Below are positions 41,463-50,088 of a stretch of DNA of 64,000 nucleotides, in pieces. The notes beneath the pieces were generated by a model, which was given only the letters and a program-made list of their open reading frames with translations, made no database searches and was not told where the DNA came from. The position numbers and the translations under genes were made by a program. The DNA is from CAYMEK01 sp964389305 (GTDB lineage Bacteria; Spirochaetota; Spirochaetia; SZUA-6; DRHE01): contig CAYMEK010000002.1 of the NCBI GenBank assembly GCA_964389305.1, forward strand, positions 1-64,000, read 5' to 3'. The stretch's first letter is position 1. Every line of letters starts with the position of its first letter.

Positions 41463-41473
41463 GGCCGCCCTCC
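41447..41473. terminator. bidirectional hairpin straddling the truD stop codon
   Basis: GGAGGGCGGCC (41447-41457) and GGCCGCCCTCC (41463-41473) are perfect inverted repeats around AGTAA, which contains the TAA stop. It lies between the convergent truD and trpB2 transcripts. No T-run follows on either strand, so termination strength is uncertain. Confidence 0.6.
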
Positions 41474-41550
41474 GCCTGCTCGTAGGCCCTCAAGGCGCGC
41501 GGCGGTCTACCGGGGCGTTGCAGGATTTCCTTCGCCTGCCCGGGAGCGGC

Positions 41551-41805
41551 TCAGGGGACGTTTTTCCGCACCCGTTCGGCAATCTGCAGGATCCTCTCCA
41601 GTCTCCCCGGCGCAGGGGTGAAGATCCGGCGCAGCTGCTCGCCGGTGTAATGCTCGTGGAGAAACTCCAGCACCGGAAAGCGGCCGATCCAGCAGTCCAG
41701 GATTCTCGAGCAGGGCAGGTTGCCGCCGGCAACCCGACAGTAGGCGAATTGCACACAATCCCCCAGGCTGCGGCAGTAGGTTTCTCGTTGATCGTAGCGG
41801 TTCAT
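41551..41805 (-). CDS. small cysteine-containing protein downstream of trpB2
   Basis: An 84-residue protein with four cysteines (YCRSLGDCVQFAYC, LPCSRILDC area), 9 bases after the trpB2 stop, so likely co-transcribed. I recognise no family. The cysteines do not form an obvious CxxC zinc site. The start ATG 41805 has a weak upstream site. Confidence 0.55.
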   Translation of the reverse strand: MNRYDQRETYCRSLGDCVQFAYCRVAGGNLPCSRILDCWIGRFPVLEFLHEHYTGEQLRRIFTPAPGRLERILQIAERVRKNVP

Positions 41806-41814
41806 CGCCGAACT

Positions 41815-43200
41815 TCAGGCCACTCCGGCCTTGGCTGTTTGGGGCTTGGGAAAATGACTGATCTGTTCTAGGGCCTTGTGGATCTCCTCCTCGGGATACT
41901 CGTAGTCGTGGAGCTTGCCCTTGAAGTACAGGTCGTAGCCGCGCAGATCCATCAGGCCGTGGCCGCTCAGATTGAACAGGATCACTTTTTCCTTGCCTTC
42001 CTCTTTGGCCTTCCGGGCTTCGCGGATGGTCACGGCCACGGCGTGGCTGGTTTCCGGAGCGACGATCACCCCTTCGGTGCGGGCGAAGGTCACCGCCGCC
42101 TTGTAGCACTCCAGCTGGTGCACGGCCTGCGGCCTCATCAACCCTTCGTCCACGGCTTGGGATACCTGCGGGGCCATGCCGTGATAGCGCAGGCCGCCGG
42201 CGTGGATCGGCGGGGGGACAAAAGTGTGGCCGAGGGAGTGCATGGGGGCGATCGGGGCCACCTGGGCCGTGTCCCCGTAGTCGTACACGTAAGGGGCCTT
42301 GGTCAGGGTGGGACAGGAGTAGGGCTCCACGGGGATGATGTCGATCTCGGCTCCGTTGATCTTGTCGTACAGGTAGGGAAAGGCGAGCCCTGAGAAATTG
42401 CTCCCACCGCCGGCACAACCGATCACCACGTCTATTCTCTTCTCCCCGATCTTCTCGAATTGCTTCTTGGCTTCCAGGCCGATGATCGTCTGGTGCAGCA
42501 GAACGTGGGGCAGAACGCTGCCGAGAGCGTACTTGGTCTTCCCGCTCTTGTCGGCGATCGCCGCTTCGATAGCTTCGCTTATGGCGATCCCCAAGCTGCC
42601 GGGCGAGTCCGGATCCTTGGCCAGGATGTCCCGTCCCGCCTGGGTCTCTTCGCTGGGGCTGGGCACGCAGTCGGCCCCCCAGGCCTGCATCATGACCTTG
42701 CGGAAGGGCTTCTGATCGAAGCTGACCCGAACCATGTAGATCTTGCACTCCAGGCCGATCAGGGAGCAGGCGAAGGCCAGGGCGCTTCCCCACTGGCCGG
42801 CCCCGGTTTCGGTGGTCAGCCTCTTCAATCCGAACTGCTTGCTGTAGTACGCCTGGGGTACCGCCGTGTTCGGCTTGTGACTGCCGGGAGGCGAGAGACT
42901 CTCGTTCTTGAAGTAGATCTTCGCCGGCGTGCCCAGGGCTTTCTCCAGGCGCGTGGCTCTCTGCAGGGGCGTAGGCCTCCAGCGGTAGAGGATCTCCAGC
43001 ACTTCCTCGGGAATATCGATCCAGCGGTCCATGCTTATCGATTGGGCCAGAAGATTCATGGGAAATATCGTACCCAGATACTCCGGCGTTGCCGGGTTCA
43101 GATCCGGACCCAGGATAGGATTCCTTGGGGTCAGGTCTGCATTGAGGTTGTACCATTGCCTGGGAATCTCATCTTCGCTCAAGAACACTTTTACTGCCAT
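41815..43200 (-). CDS. tryptophan synthase beta chain, TrpB2 type
   Basis: A 461-residue PLP enzyme of the TrpB2 subfamily: RPTPLQRATRLEKALG, SPPGSHKPNTAVPQAYY with the PLP lysine, TETGAGQWGSALA, and the phosphate-binding GCAGGGSNFSG. TrpB2 converts indole and serine to tryptophan without a TrpA partner, salvaging indole, and no trpA is nearby. The start ATG 43200 has GAGGAGG upstream; translation from 43284 would begin in the promoter. A PLP enzyme acting as serine deaminase is the alternative. Confidence 0.9.
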   Translation of the reverse strand: MAVKVFLSEDEIPRQWYNLNADLTPRNPILGPDLNPATPEYLGTIFPMNLLAQSISMDRWIDIPEEVLEILYRWRPTPLQRATRLEKALGTPAKIYFKNESLSPPGSHKPNTAVPQAYYSKQFGLKRLTTETGAGQWGSALAFACSLIGLECKIYMVRVSFDQKPFRKVMMQAWGADCVPSPSEETQAGRDILAKDPDSPGSLGIAISEAIEAAIADKSGKTKYALGSVLPHVLLHQTIIGLEAKKQFEKIGEKRIDVVIGCAGGGSNFSGLAFPYLYDKINGAEIDIIPVEPYSCPTLTKAPYVYDYGDTAQVAPIAPMHSLGHTFVPPPIHAGGLRYHGMAPQVSQAVDEGLMRPQAVHQLECYKAAVTFARTEGVIVAPETSHAVAVTIREARKAKEEGKEKVILFNLSGHGLMDLRGYDLYFKGKLHDYEYPEEEIHKALEQISHFPKPQTAKAGVA

Positions 43201-43236
43201 GCGCTTCCTCCTCTGATGTATGTTACTACAGATAGA

Positions 43237-43284
43237 AACGTTGCTATGGGAGAGAACGTTACGCCATAAAGAAACGCATGTCAA
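43237..43284 (-). promoter_or_regulatory. trpB2 promoter with paired AACGTT sites
   Basis: Minus strand TTGACA (43284-43279), 17-base spacer, TAACGT (43261-43256). AACGTT palindromes lie at 43255-43260, over the -10, and at 43237-43242, 18 bases apart, and could be a repressor operator. Confidence 0.5.
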
Positions 43285-43356
43285 GGGGCAAGGATGAAAA
43301 AAACCTTTTTGGAAAAAGTAAAACGCGGTGGAGGAGAAAGCCGTCAGGTACCGGAT

Positions 43357-46089
43357 TCAGGACTCCAGCAGCTTCTGCAGCTTCTGCAGTAGCTCCGCCC
43401 GGGAGAATGGTTTCTGCAAGAAATCACTTCCCGGCTCCTCGTGATCCTTGAAGTCAGCCAGCTGTTCCGCGTATCCGGACATGAACAGAATCTTGAGCCC
43501 GGCAATCCGTTCCTGCAACCGCTGGGCCAGCGTCCTGCCGTTCATCCCCGGCATCACGACATCCGTCACCAGTATCTGAACTGAATCCATCTCCTCCCGG
43601 CCCAGCTCGAGCGCCTCCTCCCCACTGCGAGCGGCAAGCACTGAATAGCCGTTGCGCTCGAGAATCGTGGCGGTCAGGCGGCGGACGTTGTCGTCATCCT
43701 CCACCAGAAGAATTCTCTGCGAGCCTCCCAGGTTTTGCTCGCTCCTGTCATCCGCTTTTGACGAGGGAGGCTGCTGCAGGCTGGGCGGAAAATATAGCGT
43801 AAAGCGCGCCCCTTGACCGCTCAGGTTCTCGGCGTACACGTAGCCCATGCTCTGCTTCACAATACCATATACCACCGAAAGCCCGAGTCCGGTCCCCCGC
43901 CCCCTCTCCTTGGTCGTGAAAAACGGCTCGAAAATCTGGGGAAGGATGCTCTGCTCTATTCCAGGGCCTGTGTCGCTCATGGCCAGCAGCACGTACGGAC
44001 CTGCTTTTACCTCTGGATGTTGGGAGACGAAGGGCTCTCCGAGCTCGACGTTTGCGGTTTCGATGATGAGCTTTCCTCCATCGGGCATGGCATCCCGGGC
44101 GTTGACCGCCAGGTTCATAACAACCTGCTCGATCTGAGCCGGATCGATCTCTACCGGCCGCAGATCACTTCCCGGCCTGGTGATCAGGGTGATATCCTCA
44201 CCGATGAGGCGCTGCAGGATCCTTTCCATTCCACTCAGGATATCGTTCAAGCTCATTACCCGGGGCTGGTGCATCTGTTTGCGGCTGAAGGCCAGCAGGT
44301 GCTCGGTCAACCTGGAAGCCTGATCCGCCGCCCGTTGGATCTCCCCGATTGTTTCGGTCACGGCGGTGTCTCTCTCGAAGTCGGCCAACAGCAGCTCACT
44401 GTAACCGCGGATCACAGTCAACAAGTTGTTGAAGTCGTGGGCGATCCCTCCTGCCAGGCGCCCGACCGCTTCCATTTTCTGGGCCTGCAGCAGCTCGGCC
44501 TGCGTCCGTTTGAGCTCGGAGATGTTCTTCTCCAGCTTCTTGATGAGACCGATCTTCTGGAGAGCGGCGGATAGTTGATTGGCAAACGCCGTAATAGCGG
44601 CCTCGTCTTCACGGCTGAGGTCCCGGGCGTGTACGAACAGCAGACCGATGATTCTATCCTCCTGTATAAGGGGCGCGCCGACGGTGGCAGGCGCTCGCAT
44701 CAGTCCGGCGAGCTGCTCGGCCGCCGCCTTCGATGATTCGGGCAGCAGGTTGCGAAGCATGGTGGTGGTGTCTTCGATGAAGCGGGTCTCTCCTTTCTCG
44801 ATAATACGGAAAATGTCCTGGTCTACATCCGGCGGGAAGGTAAAGTCCTGGAGGGACAGGTCGGCCAGCCTCTCGGCGGTCCGGATCAAGGAAGGATCGA
44901 ATCCCAGATACTCCACCTTCAGCCGGCCGCCCGCCTCGTCGAGCAGCATAACCGTCCACATGTATCCCAGTTTCTCCAGCTCCCCGGCCACGGCGGCGTT
45001 GATCTGTTCGCGGGTAAGAGCTGATTGCATGGCCAGGGCGGCCTGATTCAAGGCCTGGAGCAGCCTCTCCTTGCGCCTTCGTTCCGTTACATCCCGGTAG
45101 ACGCCGAAAATGGCGACCTGGTTTCCTCGAAAAAAAATAGGCGCTCCCAAAATCGACACCTCTACGAGGGCCCCGTCCTTCCGCCGCCGCACGGATTCCA
45201 GCAGGAACTCCTGGCCTTCCTGGGCCGTTTGTGAGAGCCGGACCGCCTCCTCCTTCAGCCGCTGCGGTGCGACCAGTTCGTCGATCGGCCGTCCGACCGC
45301 CTCTGCTTCGGTATAACCGAACAGGCGGGTGAAAGCCTTGTTGATCCTCAACACCCGCGCGTCATTGTCGGACAGCACGATCGCCTCCGGGGTGCTTTCG
45401 AAAAATTGATTCAGGTAGGCTTGCCCGATCCGCAGCTCCTCGGCGTCTCTCCATATCCTCCTGGTGATGCTTCGCGTTATAAAGAAGCCCAGTACCCCGA
45501 CCAGCAGCAGCACGAGGCATCTGAACAGCTCGGCGGGAGCCATACCTTCGATCCAGGAAGACGAAAACGGGATATTTCTGAACAGCAGCACAGGGGTGTA
45601 GCGAAGGCTCAGGATGATCAGCAGGTATTGCCCCGCAGCCAGGGCGCCGGTAAACAGAGCATTTGCCGCGTCGTGGCGATGCATGGCAAGGATGATCAAC
45701 GTAATATACCAGAGGTAGAGAAAGTTGAAGGATATCAACGCTGCAGCCGGTTGCACGGCATAGATCAGGGCTGCACAGATGGAAACGGAAACCAGCGTAA
45801 CGTCGATAGCCGAAGAGATAAACCCGACTGTCCTCCTGGCGCCGGGGCGGTTGGGATCCGTGAGTATGAACAGGGAGTACAGCAGCGCGGCGCCCAATCC
45901 GGCCAGATAGAAATACTCCAGGGCGGCCCGATGGAACGTGCCCGAAGCCAGCTTGCACGCGAGGAAGATGAGCGCAGCGGCTGCAGCGAAGACCACACGC
46001 ATCCAGGCCGCCAGCGTTTCGCCCCTCAAGCGATTCGTTTGGATGATGGCTGAGGAGGGATTCTCTTTAGAATATTCGTCGATGTTCAT
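43357..46089 (-). CDS. membrane-bound PAS-GAF hybrid histidine kinase with receiver domain
   Basis: A 910-residue sensor. About six hydrophobic segments span residues 28-210; a PAS domain (about 225-345) contains FFESTPEAIVLSDNDARVLR; a GAF-like domain covers about 345-520; HisKA has the phosphoacceptor His551 (GGIAHDFNNLLTVIRGYSEL); HATPase shows NLAVNARDAMPDGG, DTGPGIEQSILPQIFEPFFT and GRGTGLGLSVVYG; the C-terminal receiver carries Asp843 (LVTDVVMPGMNG). Its output is probably through a phosphotransfer protein elsewhere, as no partner regulator is adjacent. The signal is unknown. Confidence 0.92.
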   Translation of the reverse strand: MNIDEYSKENPSSAIIQTNRLRGETLAAWMRVVFAAAAALIFLACKLASGTFHRAALEYFYLAGLGAALLYSLFILTDPNRPGARRTVGFISSAIDVTLVSVSICAALIYAVQPAAALISFNFLYLWYITLIILAMHRHDAANALFTGALAAGQYLLIILSLRYTPVLLFRNIPFSSSWIEGMAPAELFRCLVLLLVGVLGFFITRSITRRIWRDAEELRIGQAYLNQFFESTPEAIVLSDNDARVLRINKAFTRLFGYTEAEAVGRPIDELVAPQRLKEEAVRLSQTAQEGQEFLLESVRRRKDGALVEVSILGAPIFFRGNQVAIFGVYRDVTERRRKERLLQALNQAALAMQSALTREQINAAVAGELEKLGYMWTVMLLDEAGGRLKVEYLGFDPSLIRTAERLADLSLQDFTFPPDVDQDIFRIIEKGETRFIEDTTTMLRNLLPESSKAAAEQLAGLMRAPATVGAPLIQEDRIIGLLFVHARDLSREDEAAITAFANQLSAALQKIGLIKKLEKNISELKRTQAELLQAQKMEAVGRLAGGIAHDFNNLLTVIRGYSELLLADFERDTAVTETIGEIQRAADQASRLTEHLLAFSRKQMHQPRVMSLNDILSGMERILQRLIGEDITLITRPGSDLRPVEIDPAQIEQVVMNLAVNARDAMPDGGKLIIETANVELGEPFVSQHPEVKAGPYVLLAMSDTGPGIEQSILPQIFEPFFTTKERGRGTGLGLSVVYGIVKQSMGYVYAENLSGQGARFTLYFPPSLQQPPSSKADDRSEQNLGGSQRILLVEDDDNVRRLTATILERNGYSVLAARSGEEALELGREEMDSVQILVTDVVMPGMNGRTLAQRLQERIAGLKILFMSGYAEQLADFKDHEEPGSDFLQKPFSRAELLQKLQKLLES

Positions 46090-46161
46090 ATATTCGGGAA
46101 CTCCTCATGCTAGGTGAATGATATTGGCGTGTCAAGCGCGGTGAAAATCCGGCCGCTGTCG

Positions 46162-46212
46162 GTCCTCGACTGCGGGCAGTCCTCGACCGCAGGCAGTCTT
46201 CGACCCCAGGCG
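46162..46212. repeat. 17-bp tandem repeat, three copies
   Basis: Copies at 46162-46178, 46179-46195 and 46196-46212 share GTCYTCGACYSCRGGCR. They lie between the histidine kinase start and the patatin start and are non-coding. Confidence 0.8.
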
Positions 46213-46256
46213 GCCCTTTGCCCTTCTCCGTGGATTTCGTTACAATTCCGGGCAGC

Positions 46257-47210
46257 ATGAAACACGTCGGAGTTGCTTTCGGCGGGGGAGCCGCCAGGGG
46301 AATCGCCCACTTCGGTGCGCTGCGAGCGCTGCGCCGTCGACCCCGGTTTCTCCCTTCGATCGTAGCCGGAAGTTCGGCCGGCTCCATCACGGCCGCCCTG
46401 TATGCAGGAGGCCTGCCACAAAACAGGCTCGAAGAGCTGGTTCGAGAGTTCGACTGGTTCCATCACGTGATCAGCTTCTCCGACACAATACGTCATGTCA
46501 CCGGCCAACGGCGGGGCGGGCTGGTCTCCAACGCCAACCTAGGCACCACGATCAACGAGCTTCTGGAGAAGCGCAGTTTCGACGACCTGGACTCTGATCT
46601 GGCCGTGGTCGCCACCGATCTGGAGAACCGCCGCCGGATCGTGTTCACCTCCAGGCGGGCGGCCTCCAGGATAGATTTCGAGGAGCTGACTCGCTTTCTG
46701 CCCGAGCCGACCGAGGACAAACCGGGCTGCACCACCGAGGTCATCTCCGACTACGACGACATCGGGATGGCGGTCCGCGCCAGCTGCGCTGTACCGGGAG
46801 TGTTTATGCCGGTGACGATCCGGGGTATGCACCTGCTAGATGGGGGCCTGGTGGATCAGGTTCCCGTAGATGTCGCACGGGCGATGGGCGCAGATTTCAC
46901 CATAGGCATCAGCCTGGCCCTGGCCTTCCTGCCGCAGAAGCTCGGCAGCACGACGAGCGTACTCAGCGGTATGGTCGGTATCTTGGGGATCCAGCAGCTT
47001 AGAAAAAACCTGGACCGCGCCGACATCGGCTTCCAGATTCGCGGGATCGACAAGCGCAGCCTCATCGATCACCGGCAGCTCGATTTGCTGGAAATCGGAG
47101 AGCGCAACATGAACGAGTGGTTGGATGCCTGGGAGTCGGGACTGCTTCCCGGCAAGAAACGCCGCGATTTAGTCCGGCGGCTGGATGGTGGTAAAAATGG
47201 GAGTGTTTAA
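46257..47210 (+). CDS. patatin-like phospholipase (RssA type)
   Basis: A 317-residue serine hydrolase with the patatin signature: oxyanion loop GGGAARG (9-15), nucleophile Ser40 in GSSAG, and catalytic Asp in LLDGGLVDQVPVD. It is expected to deacylate phospholipids. It has no signal peptide. The ATG 46257 lacks a strong ribosome-binding site. It overlaps the start of the phosphomannomutase gene by 14 bases, so the two are translationally linked. Confidence 0.9.
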   Translation: MKHVGVAFGGGAARGIAHFGALRALRRRPRFLPSIVAGSSAGSITAALYAGGLPQNRLEELVREFDWFHHVISFSDTIRHVTGQRRGGLVSNANLGTTINELLEKRSFDDLDSDLAVVATDLENRRRIVFTSRRAASRIDFEELTRFLPEPTEDKPGCTTEVISDYDDIGMAVRASCAVPGVFMPVTIRGMHLLDGGLVDQVPVDVARAMGADFTIGISLALAFLPQKLGSTTSVLSGMVGILGIQQLRKNLDRADIGFQIRGIDKRSLIDHRQLDLLEIGERNMNEWLDAWESGLLPGKKRRDLVRRLDGGKNGSV

Positions 47211-48561
47211 AGCCTACGATATTCGCGGAATTTACAACCAGGAGTGGGACAGGGAGCTGGCCTACCGGATCGGCTTTTTTCTGCCCTCCCTCCTGGAGGC
47301 CCGGCGGATCCTGGTCGGCAGGGATGCCCGTGAAAGCTCGGCGGAGATCTTCGAAGCCCTTGGCCAGGGGATTAGGGATGCCGGTTGCGACGTGACCGAT
47401 ATCGGGTTATGTACCACCCCTTCGTTGTATTTCGCTACCGCCCATTTTGATTTCGGGGGCAGCGTAATGATCACCGCTTCCCATAACCCCCCGCAATACA
47501 ACGGCTTGAAGATTTCCAGGGCGAAGGCAATTCCGGTGGGCTACGACACGGGTCTCGACCGTCTGGAAGAGATGGTCCGGAATACGCCTTCTCCCCACCA
47601 AGTTCCCGGAAAGCTCGACACCCTGGACATCCGCCGCGCTTATCTGCAGCACCTCGAGCCCTACCGGCGGGCAGTTCGCGGGATCAAGGCCGTTATCGAC
47701 TGCTCCGATGGAATGGCCTCGGTGTTCATCCACGACGTCGTTCGGGATCTGGACGGCGAAATCCTCACCATGTACGACCGGCCTGACGGCCGCTTCCCTC
47801 ATCACCCGCCCAATCCTCTGGTCGAGGCCAACCTGCAGGACGTCAAGAAGGCGACACTGGCCGAAAACGCAGACCTGGGGGTATGCTTCGACGGTGATGC
47901 GGACAGAGTGATGTTCATCGATGAGCAGGGCCGCTTCATTTCACCGGATCTGGTTACCGGCCTGTTGGGCCTGCATTTTTTCCGCCACTGCGACCGGGAT
48001 CATCGCGGCGAGGCGGTGAGCTACGATGTGCGCACGTCCCGCAGCGTGGTGGAGTACGTCGAGGCCCTCGGCGGCAGACCGGTGATCTGCAAGGTCGGTC
48101 ATTCTCATGCCAAGAGACTGCTGCGGGAAACCGGGGGGATATACGGGGGGGAGCTGGCCGGTCACTACTACTTCCGGGACAACTATTTCTGCGACTCCGG
48201 AATGATCGCCTCCCTTCTCGTCCTGGCGATTCTGTCGCGGGAAAACAGGCCCTTGTCGGAGCTGATCGGCGAAATCAAGAGGTACTACTACTCGGGCGAG
48301 ATCAATTTCAGGACCGAAGCGAAAGACCGCATCATCGAAGAAATCCTGGCCGAGTATGCCGGTCGCCCCGAGGCCAGACTGACCGATATCGATGGTATCC
48401 GCCTCGATTTTCCGAATTGGTGGTTCAATGTCCGGAAAAGCAACACCGAGCCCTATCTGCGGTTGGTAGCCGAGGCGGAGACCGCCGGTGAGCTGGACCG
48501 CCTAATAGGGGAGCTGAAGGCCCGCATCAGAAAGGCAGACCCCCAGGCTGAGCAGGAGTAG
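47197..48561 (+). CDS. phosphomannomutase/phosphoglucomutase
   Basis: A 454-residue alpha-D-phosphohexomutase: FKAYDIRGIYN at the start, the phosphoserine loop MITASHNPPQYNGLKI, metal loop CFDGDADRVMFID, sugar loop GGELAGHYYFRDN and phosphate-binding RKSNTEPYLRL. It interconverts hexose 1- and 6-phosphates; GELAGHYYF is usual for ManB-type enzymes. I chose ATG 47197 behind GGTGG; an ATG at 47185 would add four residues. Confidence 0.92.
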   Translation: MGVFKAYDIRGIYNQEWDRELAYRIGFFLPSLLEARRILVGRDARESSAEIFEALGQGIRDAGCDVTDIGLCTTPSLYFATAHFDFGGSVMITASHNPPQYNGLKISRAKAIPVGYDTGLDRLEEMVRNTPSPHQVPGKLDTLDIRRAYLQHLEPYRRAVRGIKAVIDCSDGMASVFIHDVVRDLDGEILTMYDRPDGRFPHHPPNPLVEANLQDVKKATLAENADLGVCFDGDADRVMFIDEQGRFISPDLVTGLLGLHFFRHCDRDHRGEAVSYDVRTSRSVVEYVEALGGRPVICKVGHSHAKRLLRETGGIYGGELAGHYYFRDNYFCDSGMIASLLVLAILSRENRPLSELIGEIKRYYYSGEINFRTEAKDRIIEEILAEYAGRPEARLTDIDGIRLDFPNWWFNVRKSNTEPYLRLVAEAETAGELDRLIGELKARIRKADPQAEQE

Positions 48562-48576
48562 CGCGCCCTTACAGGC

Positions 48577-49989
48577 TCACTTGGGGGGAATAATCAGCTT
48601 CCAGCCCGGATAGATCAGGTCCGGGTGCTGGATGAGCTTGCGGTTTCGTCTCCAGATCTTTGGCCACAAGTAGGGATTGGAGTAGATGAAGTTATACTCG
48701 GCGATCCGCCACAGACAATCCCGCCTTTCCGGTATCAGGCGCACCACGTAAATCGGGTAATCGGGATTTACCGCCTGGGCCTTGTACACCTCGACCAGCT
48801 TCCTCGCTTCCTCGAAGTACTCCTCGGCCAGGCTGTAGTTACCGTCGTTCCACTCGACCACGCCCTGTTTCCAAAGCTCCTTGGCCTGCTCCAGTAGATT
48901 TTCCTCCGTTACATCGCCCAGTACAGCTACCGCCTGTCCCTCCGGCATGATGATGGCGTCCGCCGGGCCGGGGAAATACTGCTGGGGAGCGAGCAGGGAC
49001 TGATCCTCGTCTTGCTCCTCGGTCTCTTCGATATACTGCTCGCCTGACCAGGGTTGCGGCTCGATCAGGGTCCCGTCATCGGTAACTACGGTGAGATCCG
49101 AGGCTTCCTCCAGCTTTTTCATGACATCCATCATCGTCTTCCTGGCCTGCTGCCTCTCTTCATCTCGCCTGCTCTTGGCGAGCCTGACCAGGGCGAGCGC
49201 CTCCTCGCGCGCCTTGCCCAGGTACTCTTCGCTCTCGAATAGCTGGTATTCCTGGTACGCCTCGATTCCCTGCAGGTACAGGCCGTTGACTCTCTGGAAC
49301 AGCTCCGGGGCCCGGACATGGGCGCCGAGCTCTTCCGCTTCGGTGAGGTATTGGTCGATATCCCGTTTCAGTATCTCGATCCAGCGTTGCCGTTCCTGCA
49401 AGCGCTCGAGAAGATCCGACATCTTGGCCAGGGTGGAATAGGCCATTTCCCGAGCCTCGACCAACTTGCCCTGCTGGAACAGGGACTGCGTTTCGGGGAT
49501 GCCTGCGACCGCGTTCGCATACTCGTCAGGCAGGAACTTGTCAGCGTCGATTGCCAGAAGCTGCTTGCGTAGGCGTTCAGCCCTTTCGGCCAGCTCTCGG
49601 GCAGCCCTCTGCACGGAGTTGTCGAAGGCGGTATTGGCTCTCTCGATACTACGCTCCAGATGCCGGCGGGCGGCTCCCGGATCGGATTGTCGGGCGAGCA
49701 GGGCGGCATTGAGAGCCTCTTCGGCCTCCTTCAGGGTCTTGGGATCGTAGTAGTCGGCGTCGGCCTCCCGCGCCCGGGTAATGGCATTACGAGCTGTCTG
49801 GATCTCCGCATCGGTGAGCGGTGCGGGTTTCTCTGCCGGTTTCTCTTTCGGCGCTTCCGCTACTTCTGGAGCTTCCTCGGCTTCCTCTTCCCCTACCGGC
49901 TCTTCGGTTGGCTTCGGAGCGCTCTTGCAGTTGAAGAGAAAGGCGCTCAGGCCAACGATCAGAAACAAGACCAGCATTCGCTTTGCCAT
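48577..49989 (-). CDS. LysM-domain lipoprotein with coiled-coil region
   Basis: A 470-residue predicted lipoprotein: signal peptide with lipobox LFNC (Cys21), a Pro/Glu/Ala-rich linker (25-60), then long helical repeats (60-290) and a C-terminal LysM-like peptidoglycan-binding unit (about 412-470) containing PERRDCLWRIAEYNFIY and HPDLIYPGWKLIIPP. The layout resembles large treponemal LysM lipoproteins and suggests a periplasmic envelope protein that binds the cell wall. It is divergent from a radical SAM gene with 99 bases between starts. Confidence 0.85.
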   Translation of the reverse strand: MAKRMLVLFLIVGLSAFLFNCKSAPKPTEEPVGEEEAEEAPEVAEAPKEKPAEKPAPLTDAEIQTARNAITRAREADADYYDPKTLKEAEEALNAALLARQSDPGAARRHLERSIERANTAFDNSVQRAARELAERAERLRKQLLAIDADKFLPDEYANAVAGIPETQSLFQQGKLVEAREMAYSTLAKMSDLLERLQERQRWIEILKRDIDQYLTEAEELGAHVRAPELFQRVNGLYLQGIEAYQEYQLFESEEYLGKAREEALALVRLAKSRRDEERQQARKTMMDVMKKLEEASDLTVVTDDGTLIEPQPWSGEQYIEETEEQDEDQSLLAPQQYFPGPADAIIMPEGQAVAVLGDVTEENLLEQAKELWKQGVVEWNDGNYSLAEEYFEEARKLVEVYKAQAVNPDYPIYVVRLIPERRDCLWRIAEYNFIYSNPYLWPKIWRRNRKLIQHPDLIYPGWKLIIPPK

Positions 49990-50088
49990 ATCATCCCCCT
50001 CATGTGGAAGGCTTGGACTTTGTCTTTACCGGCAAATATCTTAGCACTACCCCTCCACCCAGTCAAGCTGGCGTGTTATGATCGCCCT

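Noticed and set aside
43285..43330. A terminator after the histidine kinase gene
   Set aside because: The A/T runs form only a very short stem with almost no loop, so it is not convincing.
49660..50088. N-terminal extension of the 428-aa radical SAM protein
   Set aside because: The extension is antisense to the LysM lipoprotein gene and crosses the divergent promoter region.
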